A DNA stretch of 64,000 nucleotides from Streptomyces sp. NBC_00258. GTDB lineage: Bacteria; Actinomycetota; Actinomycetes; Streptomycetales; Streptomycetaceae. Location: contig NZ_CP108081.1 of assembly GCF_036182465.1 (NCBI RefSeq), positions 8,246,001-8,310,000 of the forward strand, read 5' to 3'. The notes beneath the pieces are model-generated. The model had not been told where the DNA came from. It ran no database searches and saw only the letters and a program-made list of their open reading frames with translations. Position 1 is the first letter of the stretch. Each line of letters opens with the position of its first letter. This document shows, in pieces, positions 40,179 to 48,400 of the stretch. Both the position numbers and the translations under genes were made by a program.

Positions 40179-41384
40179 CTAGAGCTGGGGATCTCCATCG
40201 GCCAGACGCCCCAGGATCAGCGCGATCCGCAGCGTGAACGCCGAACGTACATCCGAAGGCGACCAGCCGGTGACGTCAGTCACACGTCGAAGCCGGTAGC
40301 GCACGGTGTTGGGGTGCACGAAGAGCATCCGGGCCGCCCCTTCGAGACTGCTCGCCTGTTCGAGATAGACGCTCAGTGTCTCCAGGAGAGCGGACCCGGC
40401 CTCCTCCAGTGGTCTGTAGATCTCCTCCACCAACTGTTCACGAGCAGAGGGATCCGAGGCGATCGCGCGCTCCGGCAGCAGATCGTCCGCCAGAACCGGC
40501 CGAGGGGCGTCCTGCCAGGCGAAACACGCCTTGAGGCCGGCGGCCGCGGCCTGCGCGGAGCGGGTCGCGGCGAGCAGGTCGGGTACGACGGGACCGGCCA
40601 CCACGGGGCCCGCGGCGTACGGCCCGATCAGGGACTTGGCGACAGCGAGCGGGTTGTCGCTCCCACCTGCGATGACGACCAGCCGGTCCCCGAGCACCCC
40701 GGTCAGCACCTGGAGCTTGGCGTGCCGGGCGGCCCGCCGGATGGCCTCCACCGTCAGCTCACTGTCACCGTCGGGCGCCGTGCCCAGCACCACGCACACA
40801 TGCTCGGGCGAGTTCCAGCCGAGCGCCGCGGCACGGGACACCGCCCCTTCGTCGGCCTCCCCGGAGAGGACGGCGTTCACGACCAGCGACTCCAGCCGGG
40901 CGTCCCAGGCACCGCGCGCCTCGGCGGCCTGCGCGTACACCTGGGCGGTGGCGAAGGCGATCTCCCGCGCGTACACGAGCAGCGCCTCGCGGAGCACGGA
41001 CTCGTCGCCGGGAGCGGCGACCTCGTCGATGGCGCTCTCCATGACCTCGATCGTCGTCCGCACCATCTCGACGGTCTGGCGCAGGGTGATCGCCCTGGTC
41101 AGTTCGCGCGGCGCGGTGCCGAAGACGTCCGTGGAGATCGCCTGGGGAGCGTCCGGATGCCGGAACCACTCCTTGAACGCGGCGATACCGGCCTGGGCGA
41201 CGAGACCGATCCACGACCTGTTCTCCGGGGACATCGCCCGGTACCACGGCAGCGTCTCGTCCATGCGCGCGATGGCCTGTGCGGCGAGACTGCCGGACGA
41301 CTTCTCCAGCCGCTTCAGGGTCGCGGCGTGCGCATGGGCGGCGCGGGCGGCGCGTTCGGTGTTGCTGGATTCGGGTTCGGGCAC
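40179..41384 (-). CDS. fasR: PucR-type activator of the fatty-acid genes
   Basis: 401 residues from a GTG start. The C terminus has a PucR helix-turn-helix (SLEGAARMLFVHPNTVRYRL, then RRVTDVTGWSPSDVRSAF). The N-terminal two-thirds form the sensing region with a GGDEF-like alpha/beta part (VVLGTAPDGDSELTVEAIRR). Its place directly before fabD-fabH-acpP-fabF matches FasR of S. coelicolor (from memory), which activates these genes. Transcription of the cluster is likely to start both before fasR and before fabD. The pirin gene is divergent, 84 bp away. Confidence 0.9.
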   Translation of the reverse strand: MPEPESSNTERAARAAHAHAATLKRLEKSSGSLAAQAIARMDETLPWYRAMSPENRSWIGLVAQAGIAAFKEWFRHPDAPQAISTDVFGTAPRELTRAITLRQTVEMVRTTIEVMESAIDEVAAPGDESVLREALLVYAREIAFATAQVYAQAAEARGAWDARLESLVVNAVLSGEADEGAVSRAAALGWNSPEHVCVVLGTAPDGDSELTVEAIRRAARHAKLQVLTGVLGDRLVVIAGGSDNPLAVAKSLIGPYAAGPVVAGPVVPDLLAATRSAQAAAAGLKACFAWQDAPRPVLADDLLPERAIASDPSAREQLVEEIYRPLEEAGSALLETLSVYLEQASSLEGAARMLFVHPNTVRYRLRRVTDVTGWSPSDVRSAFTLRIALILGRLADGDPQL

Positions 41385-41468
41385 GGGACAAGACTGCCTT
41401 ATCAGGACGGGAGTATGCGGCGGAGGGTCTCGGACGGCCCGGCCGACGGGTCTACGGTGGGGTCCGTG

Positions 41469-42119
41469 ATGGACGTACGGCGCGCCGACGAGCGCTACCG
41501 CGGAGGCGACCCGGCGGCCGGGATCGAGTCCCTGCACGCCTTCTCCTTCGGCCCGCACTACGACCCGGACAACCTCCGCTTCGGCGCGGTCATCGCCTGC
41601 AACGAGGAGCACCTCGCGCCCGGCGCCGGCTTCGACGAGCACCCGCACAGCCACACCGAGATCGTCACCTGGGTCGTCGAGGGCGAACTGACCCACCGCG
41701 ACACGGTTGGCCACGAATCGGTCGTACGCCCCGGTGACGTGCAGCGCCTCAGTTCGGCGGGCGGGGTCCGGCACGTCGAACGCAACGACGGCGACACACC
41801 ACTGCTCTTCGTCCAGATGTGGCTCGCCCCCCTTGAGCCGGGCGGCGACCCCGCGTACGAGGTCGTCCACGGCATCGCCGACTCCACCCCGTACGCCGTC
41901 CCGGAGGCGGCCGCGATGCTCCACGTACGCCGCCTGGCGCCGGGGGAGCGCACCGCCGTCCCGGACGCGCCCTTCGTGTACGCGCATGTCGTACGCGGCG
42001 AAGTCCTGCTGGACAGCTGGGTGTTGAGCCCCGGGGACGCGGCCCGCATCACGGACGCGAAGGACCTGGAGGCGGTGGCCCGGGACGGGGCGGAGCTGCT
42101 GTTCTGGGAGATGGCGTAG
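41469..42119 (+). CDS. pirin family protein (bicupin)
   Basis: 216 residues starting MDVRRADERYRGGD. Pirin N-terminal cupin with metal ligands in EHPHSHTEIVTW and ELTHRDTVG (His, His, His, Glu-type set). The shorter second cupin ends with LLFWEMA. YhhW-like bacterial pirins have quercetinase-like activity in some cases, but most have no assigned substrate. A GTG 3 nt earlier is an alternative start. Divergent from fasR and convergent with a serine hydrolase. Confidence 0.88.
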   Translation: MDVRRADERYRGGDPAAGIESLHAFSFGPHYDPDNLRFGAVIACNEEHLAPGAGFDEHPHSHTEIVTWVVEGELTHRDTVGHESVVRPGDVQRLSSAGGVRHVERNDGDTPLLFVQMWLAPLEPGGDPAYEVVHGIADSTPYAVPEAAAMLHVRRLAPGERTAVPDAPFVYAHVVRGEVLLDSWVLSPGDAARITDAKDLEAVARDGAELLFWEMA

Positions 42120-42127
42120 GGAGCCTC

Positions 42128-42979
42128 TTACCGGGCGCCGGAGAGTTCGGCCAGCACCGCGTCGGTGAAGGCGGGCCACACCTCGACGGCCCACGGCCCG
42201 AACGCCCGGTCCGTCAGCGCCACGCAGGCCGCCCCCGTGCCCTTCCCGCCCGCCCATCGGGCGTCCGGGTCGATCCACAGGAACGTGCCGGACTGGCCGA
42301 AGTGTCCGAAGGTCCGCGGCGAGGACGAACCGCCCGTCCAGTGGGGCGACTTGGAGTCCCGGATCTCGAAGCCGAGGCCCCAGTCGTTGGGGTTCTGGTG
42401 CCCGTACCCCGGCAGGACGCCCTTCGTCCCCGGGTACTGCACGGTCATCGCCTCGGCGACGGTCCGCGGGTCGAGCAGCCGTGGCGCCTGCACCTCGGCG
42501 GCGAACCGCACCAGATCGTCGACGGTCGAGACCCCGTCCTTCGCGGGCGAGCCGTCGAGGGCCGTCGACGTCATGCCGAGCGGTTCGAGGACCGCCTGCT
42601 TCAGATACTCACCGAAGGGAATCTCCGTTGCCTTGGCGATGTGATCCCCCAACTGCTCGAACCCGGCGTTGGAGTACAGCCGCCGCAGCCCAGGCGCCGC
42701 CGTCACCCGGTGCTCGTCGAACGCCAGCCCACTGGTGTGCGCGAGCAGATGCCGCACGGTCGACCCCTCGGGCCCGGCGGGCTCGTCCAGCTCGACGGCC
42801 CCCTCCTCGTACGCGACGAGGGCGGCATAGGCGGCGAGGGGCTTGGTGACAGAGGCAAGCGCGAACGGCTGGGTGACGGGGCCGCGGGTCCCGAGAACGA
42901 CACCGTCCGACCGCACAACGGCGGCAGCCACGGTAGGAACGGGCCACTCTTCAATCAGCGCAAGACTCTCCAAAGACAT
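42128..42979 (-). CDS. serine hydrolase, beta-lactamase/transpeptidase-like
   Basis: 283 residues starting MSLESLALIEEW, no signal peptide. The SxxK motif is in LASVTKPLAAYAAL, the YxN motif is YSNAG in RRLYSNAGFEQLG, and the third motif is HFGQSGTFLW. This is the class C beta-lactamase fold used by many esterases and peptidases. Being cytoplasmic and short, it is unlikely to be a resistance enzyme. Convergent with the pirin gene, with 8 bp between the stops. Confidence 0.86.
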   Translation of the reverse strand: MSLESLALIEEWPVPTVAAAVVRSDGVVLGTRGPVTQPFALASVTKPLAAYAALVAYEEGAVELDEPAGPEGSTVRHLLAHTSGLAFDEHRVTAAPGLRRLYSNAGFEQLGDHIAKATEIPFGEYLKQAVLEPLGMTSTALDGSPAKDGVSTVDDLVRFAAEVQAPRLLDPRTVAEAMTVQYPGTKGVLPGYGHQNPNDWGLGFEIRDSKSPHWTGGSSSPRTFGHFGQSGTFLWIDPDARWAGGKGTGAACVALTDRAFGPWAVEVWPAFTDAVLAELSGAR

Positions 42980-43030
42980 GCCCAAGAGCCTACGGCCACG
43001 GTGATACCCCGGTTCAGGGCAGCGCCCCCT

Positions 43031-43058
43031 TAGGGGCGCGGGGAACTGCGCGACAAGC
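43031..43058 (-). repeat. GC-rich intergenic repeat
   Basis: AGGGGCGCGGGGAACTGCGC followed by GACAAGCCCCCACCGG, in the short interval between the GNAT gene and the serine hydrolase gene. Confidence 0.75.
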
Positions 43059-43076
43059 CCCCACCGGGCCCGCAGC

Positions 43077-43547
43077 TCAAAACCGAAGCCGCATCAAAGG
43101 ATCAGGCGTACGCACAAACCCCATGGACGCATACAGCGGCGCAGCCTCCACCGAGGCGGTCAGATCGATCTGACCGACTCCCCGCTCCCTGAACCACGCC
43201 ACCAACGCCTCCATACAGGCCCGCGCATACCCCCGCCGCCGCACCTCGGGATCGGTCGCCACACTGAACACGTAACCGATCCGCCCGTGCGGATTCCCGG
43301 CCCGCCCGATCCGGTACTCCACGGTCCCCGCGACAAGCGCCCCCAGCGCCCCCACCCGCTCGGGGTGATCGACGACGAAGGCCGCGAAACCCCCGTCGGG
43401 ATCGGCCAGCCGCCCCCGTACGGTGGTCAGGGACTCGGCATGCCAGTCGGTGGAAGTGTCCGCCCCGGCCATGGAGTCGATCATCACCTGCCGCAGTCGG
43501 AGCAGTTCCTCGGCGTCCTCGGGCACGGCACGACGTACAAGACTCAT
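43077..43547 (-). CDS. GNAT-family N-acetyltransferase
   Basis: 156 residues starting MSLVRRAVPEDAEELLRLRQ. Acetyl-CoA motif A is YVFSVATDPEVRRRGYARAC, with the RRRGYA pyrophosphate loop, followed by VEAAPLYASMGF. Acceptor unknown. It is divergent from the MerR gene at 43644, with the MerR-type promoter in between. Confidence 0.9.
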   Translation of the reverse strand: MSLVRRAVPEDAEELLRLRQVMIDSMAGADTSTDWHAESLTTVRGRLADPDGGFAAFVVDHPERVGALGALVAGTVEYRIGRAGNPHGRIGYVFSVATDPEVRRRGYARACMEALVAWFRERGVGQIDLTASVEAAPLYASMGFVRTPDPLMRLRF

Positions 43548-43605
43548 GATCGGCACGGTAGCCACGGACCCAGGCCGATGTCGTCGGAATTTCATCCGAA
43601 TCCGC

Positions 43606-43636
43606 TTGCTTGGAGTGCACTCCAAGGTTTTAGCGT
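43606..43636 (+). promoter_or_regulatory. MerR-type promoter with an 18-bp perfect palindrome
   Basis: -35 TTGCTT (43606-43611), a 19-bp spacer and -10 TAGCGT (43631-43636). The spacer contains CTTGGAGTGCACTCCAAG (43609-43626), a perfect dyad. The overlong spacer with a dyad between the boxes is the hallmark of MerR activation by DNA distortion. The regulated gene is the MerR gene itself and, through overlap, the aldo/keto reductase. Confidence 0.85.
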
Positions 43637-43643
43637 TGAGGCC

Positions 43644-44108
43644 ATGACGGTGATGGAGACCACGGACACCAGGAACGACACCTGTGCCGGCCCGCCGCAC
43701 GCGGCCCGGCGTCCGGACGGCGAGGACCAGTACACGATCAGCGAGGTCGTCGCCTTCACCGGCCTGACGGCGCACACCCTCCGCTGGTACGAGCGGATCG
43801 GGCTGATGCCCCACATCGACCGCTCGCACACCGGCCAGCGCCGCTACAGCAACCGCGACCTCGACTGGCTCGACCTCGTCGGCAAGCTGCGGCTGACCGG
43901 GATGCCGGTCGCCGGGATGGTGCGGTACGCGGAGATGGTGCGCGAGGGCGATCACACGTACGCCGACCGCTTCGAGCTGCTCGAAGCCACCCGCCGGGAC
44001 GTCCGGGCGCGGATCGCCGAGCTCCAGGACACCCTCGCGGTGCTCGACCGGAAGATCAATTTCTATGCGGACGCCGGGCGGGCCCTGGCGTCGGAGAGGT
44101 CCCGATGA
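43644..44108 (+). CDS. MerR-family transcriptional regulator
   Basis: 154 residues. HTH and wing are SEVVAFTGLTAHTLRWYERI and GLMPHIDRSHTGQRRYSNRD, followed by a coiled-coil effector region (RFELLEATRRDVRARIAELQ). No conserved Cys set for metals or Fe-S, so it is of the small-molecule type. It autoregulates through the palindromic promoter at 43606. Its stop overlaps the start of the aldo/keto reductase gene (ATGA). Confidence 0.93.
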   Translation: MTVMETTDTRNDTCAGPPHAARRPDGEDQYTISEVVAFTGLTAHTLRWYERIGLMPHIDRSHTGQRRYSNRDLDWLDLVGKLRLTGMPVAGMVRYAEMVREGDHTYADRFELLEATRRDVRARIAELQDTLAVLDRKINFYADAGRALASERSR

Positions 44109-45121
44109 CGGACAGCAGGATCGCGAAGGCACAGCTCGGTACGGGCGGCCCCGAGGTAGGAGTGCAGGGCCTCGGCTGCATGGGCATGAGCTTCGCGTAC
44201 GGCCCGACGGACGCCGAGGAGGCACGGGCCACGCTGGAGCGCGCGCTGGAACTGGGCGTGACGCTGTACGACACGGCGGACGCGTACGGCCAGGGGGAGA
44301 ACGAGGAGTTCCTGTCGCCGTTCTTCCGGGCGCACCGCGACGAGGTCGTCATCGCGACCAAGTTCGCCATGACGATCCCGCCGGACGAGCCGACGAAGCG
44401 GATCATCCGCAACGACCGGCCGTACATCCGGCAGGCCGTGGAGGCGAGTCTCAAGCGGCTGGGCGTCGATGTGATCGACCTCTACTACATGCACCGCCGT
44501 GACGTGAACGTCCCCATCGAGGAGACCGTCGGCGCCATGGCCGAGCTGGTCCGCGAGGGCAAGGTCAAGCAGCTCGGCCTCAGCGAGGTCACGGGCGGCG
44601 AACTCCGTGCCGCGCAGGCGGTGCACCCGATCGCGGCCGTCCAGTCGGAGTGGTCGCTGTTCAGCAGGGACATCGAGGCGGGCGTGGTCCCGGCGGCCCG
44701 CGAACTGGGCGTGACCCTGGTGCCGTACTCCCCGCTCGGCCGGGGCTTCCTCACCGGCTCCTTCACGAACGCCGACACGGAGCTCACCGCCGGCGACTTC
44801 CGCCGCCAGCAGCCCCGCTTCACCGGCGACAACGCGGCGGCGAACGCGGCCCTCCTGGAGCCGATCCGGGCGGTGGCGAAGGCCCACGACGCCTCCGCGG
44901 GCCAGATCGCCCTGGCCTGGGTTCACCAGCAGGCGTCCGTCCACGACCTCCCGGTCATCCCCATCCCGGGCACCCGCAGGCGCACCCGGATCGAGGAGAA
45001 CACGGCGGCATCACGCATCGTCCTGACGGAGGCCGACCTGGGCGTCCTGAACGCGATCGCTCCCCAGGTATCAGGCACCCGCTACGCAGACATGACGTTC
45101 GCGTCGGCGGGCCGCGAGTAG
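44105..45121 (+). CDS. aldo/keto reductase
   Basis: 338 residues, ATGA overlap with the MerR gene. Catalytic residues are Asp and Tyr in YDTADAYGQG, Lys in VIATKFAM and His in YYMHRRDVNV. The GLGCMGMSFAYGP N terminus is typical of the AKR13 type (YakC-like) that reduces aldehydes with NADPH. With its MerR activator it is probably an aldehyde or electrophile stress operon. Confidence 0.93.
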   Translation: MTDSRIAKAQLGTGGPEVGVQGLGCMGMSFAYGPTDAEEARATLERALELGVTLYDTADAYGQGENEEFLSPFFRAHRDEVVIATKFAMTIPPDEPTKRIIRNDRPYIRQAVEASLKRLGVDVIDLYYMHRRDVNVPIEETVGAMAELVREGKVKQLGLSEVTGGELRAAQAVHPIAAVQSEWSLFSRDIEAGVVPAARELGVTLVPYSPLGRGFLTGSFTNADTELTAGDFRRQQPRFTGDNAAANAALLEPIRAVAKAHDASAGQIALAWVHQQASVHDLPVIPIPGTRRRTRIEENTAASRIVLTEADLGVLNAIAPQVSGTRYADMTFASAGRE

Positions 45122-45157
45122 CCCGGCTCCTGAAGGAGGGGCGAGAGGCTGTGCCCC

Positions 45158-45187
45158 GTAAGGGGCGCGGGGAACTGCGCGACCAGC
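45158..45187 (-). repeat. GC-rich intergenic repeat
   Basis: GTAAGGGGCGCGGGGAACTG followed by CGCGACCAGCC, after the aldo/keto reductase stop. Confidence 0.75.
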
Positions 45188-45225
45188 CACGACGGGCCCG
45201 CAGCCGACGGATTCCCCGCAGCCCC

Positions 45226-46101
45226 TCAAAGCTCGGCCAACAACTCGGCCTTCTTCACGGAGAACTCCTCATCCGTGACGAGTCCGGCCTCATGAAGCTC
45301 CCCAAGATGCCGGATCCGGTCGGCGATGTCGGCCGGATCCCGCCGCGCCCCTGCCCCCGTATCCGTCCCCGGACTTTCAGGCAGGGCCGAAGACCCACCC
45401 GTCCGAACCGCCGCAAGCACCGACGCCGCGAACGGCAACGACTCATGAACCGGCCCGTACCCCAGCCCGAAAACGACGGCGGCCGGATCCTGATCCGCCT
45501 GAGCCGGCTGCGAAACCCCCGCGTCACGGCGCAGCAGCCGCAGATGCCCCTCGAAGACCTCGGGCGAGCGCCACTCGACACCACACAGGTCGGCCACGGC
45601 GAAACTCTGGTCGCCGGCCTTCCACTTGGCGGAGGACGCCCCCGTCCAGAACCACCGGAAGTGCACGGACTTCCCGTCGAAGGAAGCCTTCCCGTCGTAC
45701 GCCTTGAACTGCAGCGGCGTCTCGGGCGGCCGCACCAGGTACCGCTCGGCCGGACCCGGGTCATTGGTCGCGAGCAGCGCCCGCAGTTCGTCCGCGTAGT
45801 ACTCGGCGAGCGTCTCCCGCTCGGCGGGCAGCACGAGGCGATAGGGGTCGGACCCCTCCTTGAGCTGTCCCGCCGCCGCCTCCATGAGCGGATCCGCTCC
45901 AGGTCTCGGCTCGGCGCGCAGGACGACCGTTCCGCGCTTGCCGGGCGTCAGCGTCACCGCCGCGATCGCGTCGAGCGGGATGCGGCGCTCACCGAGCGCC
46001 TGGAACAGCTTCGGCGTGCGGATCCCCCGTTCGAAGCGGATGAGCACGGAGTCCGACTCGAACTCCCAGGCGGCATGAAATCCGGCCAGTACGTCACCCA
46101 T
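45226..46101 (-). CDS. DUF4429 protein with C-terminal SHOCT domain
   Basis: 291 residues starting MGDVLAGFHAAWEFESD. Two DUF4429-type repeats can be seen (about 1-110 with SVLIRFERGIRTPKLFQALG, and about 120-220 with ASFDGKSVHFRWFWTG). A SHOCT motif ends the protein (IADRIRHLGELHEAGLVTDEEF). SHOCT motifs are short oligomerisation segments. Function unknown. There is no convincing ribosome binding site; an ATG three codons upstream (46110) is equally possible. Confidence 0.78.
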   Translation of the reverse strand: MGDVLAGFHAAWEFESDSVLIRFERGIRTPKLFQALGERRIPLDAIAAVTLTPGKRGTVVLRAEPRPGADPLMEAAAGQLKEGSDPYRLVLPAERETLAEYYADELRALLATNDPGPAERYLVRPPETPLQFKAYDGKASFDGKSVHFRWFWTGASSAKWKAGDQSFAVADLCGVEWRSPEVFEGHLRLLRRDAGVSQPAQADQDPAAVVFGLGYGPVHESLPFAASVLAAVRTGGSSALPESPGTDTGAGARRDPADIADRIRHLGELHEAGLVTDEEFSVKKAELLAEL

Positions 46102-46168
46102 GCGGGCCATCGTATGCGGCATGCGCTTTGTAGTCCCCTCCCTGAGCAGACCGCACTTTCTTCGTTCT

Positions 46169-47392
46169 CTACGCGCGTCCGACTTCAGCCGTGTCGGACA
46201 AACCCTCCCGGCACACGTCATCCTCGCGGGCGCAGCGCACCGCGCGGTACGCGCCAATCCCGATCTCGGCGAAGTTCCGCAGGCTGTCGGTGCCGGGCAC
46301 GAAATAGCCCGTGTGTCCCTGGGCGCCCCGAGCCGACAGCACCCGTGCGCCGAAGTCCGAGGACATCGGATCGGCCCCGTGACCGAGCCCGCCGACCTCC
46401 AGATGCGGTACGTCCTCGATCCAGTCGTCGGAGTCCCGTACGGCCCACACCCGTGCGGAGGTGTGCAGCTGCGCGGCCTTCTCGACCCGCATACCGGGGC
46501 TGCCCGCCACCGCTATGTCGGAGACCCGGGAGGGCAGCGAGTGCGCGGCGACGCCGCAGACGACGGAGCCGTAGCTGTGGCAGTACAGGGCCACGCCGGA
46601 GCGTCCGGGCAGGGCCCGGACGAGGGCGTTGAGCCGGACCGCGCCCTCCTCGGCGCGAATTCCGGTGGCCGCGTCCATGCCGAGCCCGCTGGGCGCCGTG
46701 TAGTCGGCCCAGGCGATGACGGCCGTACGAGTCTCGGGGCTCGCGGCCCGCTCGGCGCTGTGGAGCGACTTCGCCATGCCGACGGGCGCCGAGTACGTCC
46801 GGTTGGTGCGCTGGAAGGTCAGGAGGTTGGTGTCGACGCCGGGGACCACGACCGAGACCCGCTCGGCCTTGTCCAGGTCTCCGAAGACCTCCGCGACCCG
46901 GCCCGAACCATTCGGGTCGAAGGCGAGAACGCGGCGCTCGCCGCTCATCAGGTCCTCGTACCGATGCATCCGGCGGCCGGCCTCGTGCTGTCCGGTCGGT
47001 GAGAGCCGGTCGTCGTGCATGCGTTTGAGCTCGACCTTGCGCGCCTGGCCGAGGGCGATGTGGTTGGCGCGGTAGCGGAGCTGTACCGGCGCCCCGTTCA
47101 TGTTGCCGACCGCCAGCGGATAGCGGGCGGCGAGCCGGGCCCGCTGCCGCGCGTCGAGCGAGGCGAAGAAGTGGGCCAGCCGGGCGGGCGTCGTCTCGTC
47201 CGGGTCGGGCAGCCGATGTCCGCCTATGTGACCGCGTTCCCAGGCGGACAGCGACGCCGCGAGCGGTGTGGTCGCTCCCCGGTGGTTGCGCACTGCTGTC
47301 CAGCCGGTGGTCGCGAGCATCACGAACACCACGGCCAGCGCGAGCAGCATGCGCCAGACGTTCAGTTGGGGGGTGGAGTCGAAGGAAGTCAC
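46169..47392 (-). CDS. DUF1023 alpha/beta hydrolase, membrane-anchored
   Basis: 407 residues. One N-terminal helix (MLLALAVVFVMLATTGW) with a cytoplasmic MTSFDSTPQLNV head anchors the protein outside. The hydrolase core has the nucleophile motif CHSYGSV and RVSVVVPGVDTNL before it, and GHTGYFVPGT gives the His region. DUF1023 proteins are common extracellular hydrolases in actinobacteria, without a known substrate. It lies 68 bp upstream of the DUF4429 gene on the same strand. Confidence 0.85.
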   Translation of the reverse strand: MTSFDSTPQLNVWRMLLALAVVFVMLATTGWTAVRNHRGATTPLAASLSAWERGHIGGHRLPDPDETTPARLAHFFASLDARQRARLAARYPLAVGNMNGAPVQLRYRANHIALGQARKVELKRMHDDRLSPTGQHEAGRRMHRYEDLMSGERRVLAFDPNGSGRVAEVFGDLDKAERVSVVVPGVDTNLLTFQRTNRTYSAPVGMAKSLHSAERAASPETRTAVIAWADYTAPSGLGMDAATGIRAEEGAVRLNALVRALPGRSGVALYCHSYGSVVCGVAAHSLPSRVSDIAVAGSPGMRVEKAAQLHTSARVWAVRDSDDWIEDVPHLEVGGLGHGADPMSSDFGARVLSARGAQGHTGYFVPGTDSLRNFAEIGIGAYRAVRCAREDDVCREGLSDTAEVGRA

Positions 47393-47565
47393 TGAAAGGA
47401 CACACTAGGAGAACGAGAGTGTCTCGCGTTAACCGAGTGAGACGGATCACGTTTCATGAGGGGTAATTGGGTAAAACCGGGCGCATATTGAGTCGTGCGG
47501 TCACCCTGTGTAGGTGCGTTACCTGCCCTGTCGTCGGCGGAGTTCGACCCTGTGTGCGCCTGTCG

Positions 47566-48234
47566 TCACTCAGTGTCCGTACGGTCGTTCCCGCCGCCCG
47601 TATGCCAGTTCTCCGCCAACGCGGGCCCCACCTGGTCGAGATACGAGGCGGTCAGCTCACGCATCGCCGCCACGCTGAAGTCCTCGCCCGCGCCCCAGAG
47701 CCGGCCCGTCAGTCGCATCACCCCGCCGAAAACGGCCATGGCCACGCGGGGTCGAGGGTCGGTGTCCACGTCGAGGCCCTCACGCTCAGCGATCACTCGC
47801 GCGAGTTCCTCCTCCAGCCCTTCCTGGCGGCGCAGGTGGGCGGCGAGCAGTGCGGGCGTCGACTCGATCAACTGGAAGGCGCGCATGTGCAGTTCGAGCG
47901 GGATGACGGCCTCGATGGCCTCACCGATGGTGTCCCAGCTCGCCATGACGGCCCGGCGCAGCGCCTCCAACGGGGCCTCGTCGGAAGGGCGTCCGCGCAC
48001 CGCCTCGACGAAATGCGACTCGGCCATCTCCTGGACGGCGAAGGCGGCGTCCTCCTTGCCCGCGAAGTACCGGAAGAACGTGCGCTGCGAGACGTCGACG
48101 GCCTCGACGATCTCGTCGACGGTCGTCCGCTCGTACCCCTGGGTCGTGAACAGTTCCAGGGCGGCCCGCACCAGGGCGTCCCGGGTGCGTTGCTTCTTGA
48201 GCTCGCGCAGCCCCGGCCGTGACGCCGTGTCCAT
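47566..48234 (-). CDS. TetR-family regulator of the adjacent MFS efflux gene
   Basis: 222 residues. HTH is EIVEAVDVSQRTFFRYFAGK, preceded by a Lys/Arg-rich N terminus (GLRELKKQRTRDALVRAALE). The C-terminal domain is variable, as expected for ligand binding. Divergent from the MFS transporter, with palindromic TGTCA elements over the transporter promoter. Expected to repress the pump until a drug or metabolite binds. Confidence 0.9.
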   Translation of the reverse strand: MDTASRPGLRELKKQRTRDALVRAALELFTTQGYERTTVDEIVEAVDVSQRTFFRYFAGKEDAAFAVQEMAESHFVEAVRGRPSDEAPLEALRRAVMASWDTIGEAIEAVIPLELHMRAFQLIESTPALLAAHLRRQEGLEEELARVIAEREGLDVDTDPRPRVAMAVFGGVMRLTGRLWGAGEDFSVAAMRELTASYLDQVGPALAENWHTGGGNDRTDTE

Positions 48235-48338
48235 GGAACCTCTTCCCGTTCCCGTCTTCTGCTTCTGCGGGCCGATTCTGTCCCTCCGGCGCGCCGCAGG
48301 TGTCCGTTCCGCCCAGGTCAGCCTATCCGTGAGTGACG

Positions 48339-48394
48339 TGACAGTTACCGACTTGTGAATCGGTTTGTCAACTGTCAGTGGCTGTCATTAGCCT
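48339..48394 (+). promoter_or_regulatory. MFS promoter and TetR operator
   Basis: TTGTCA (48365-48370), 18-bp spacer, TAGCCT (48389-48394). The predicted transcript start is at the ATG itself (48401), so the mRNA is likely leaderless; there is no ribosome binding site. TGACAGTT (48339-48346) and AACTGTCA (48370-48377) are inverted, and a third GTCA follows at about 48384, so a repressor could cover the promoter. Confidence 0.6.
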
Positions 48395-48400
48395 CGATGC

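Noticed and set aside
36422..41384. type II polyketide synthase cluster
   Set aside because: Contains fabD, fabH, a housekeeping ACP and fasR in the conserved fatty-acid order; no chain-length factor, cyclase or aromatase.
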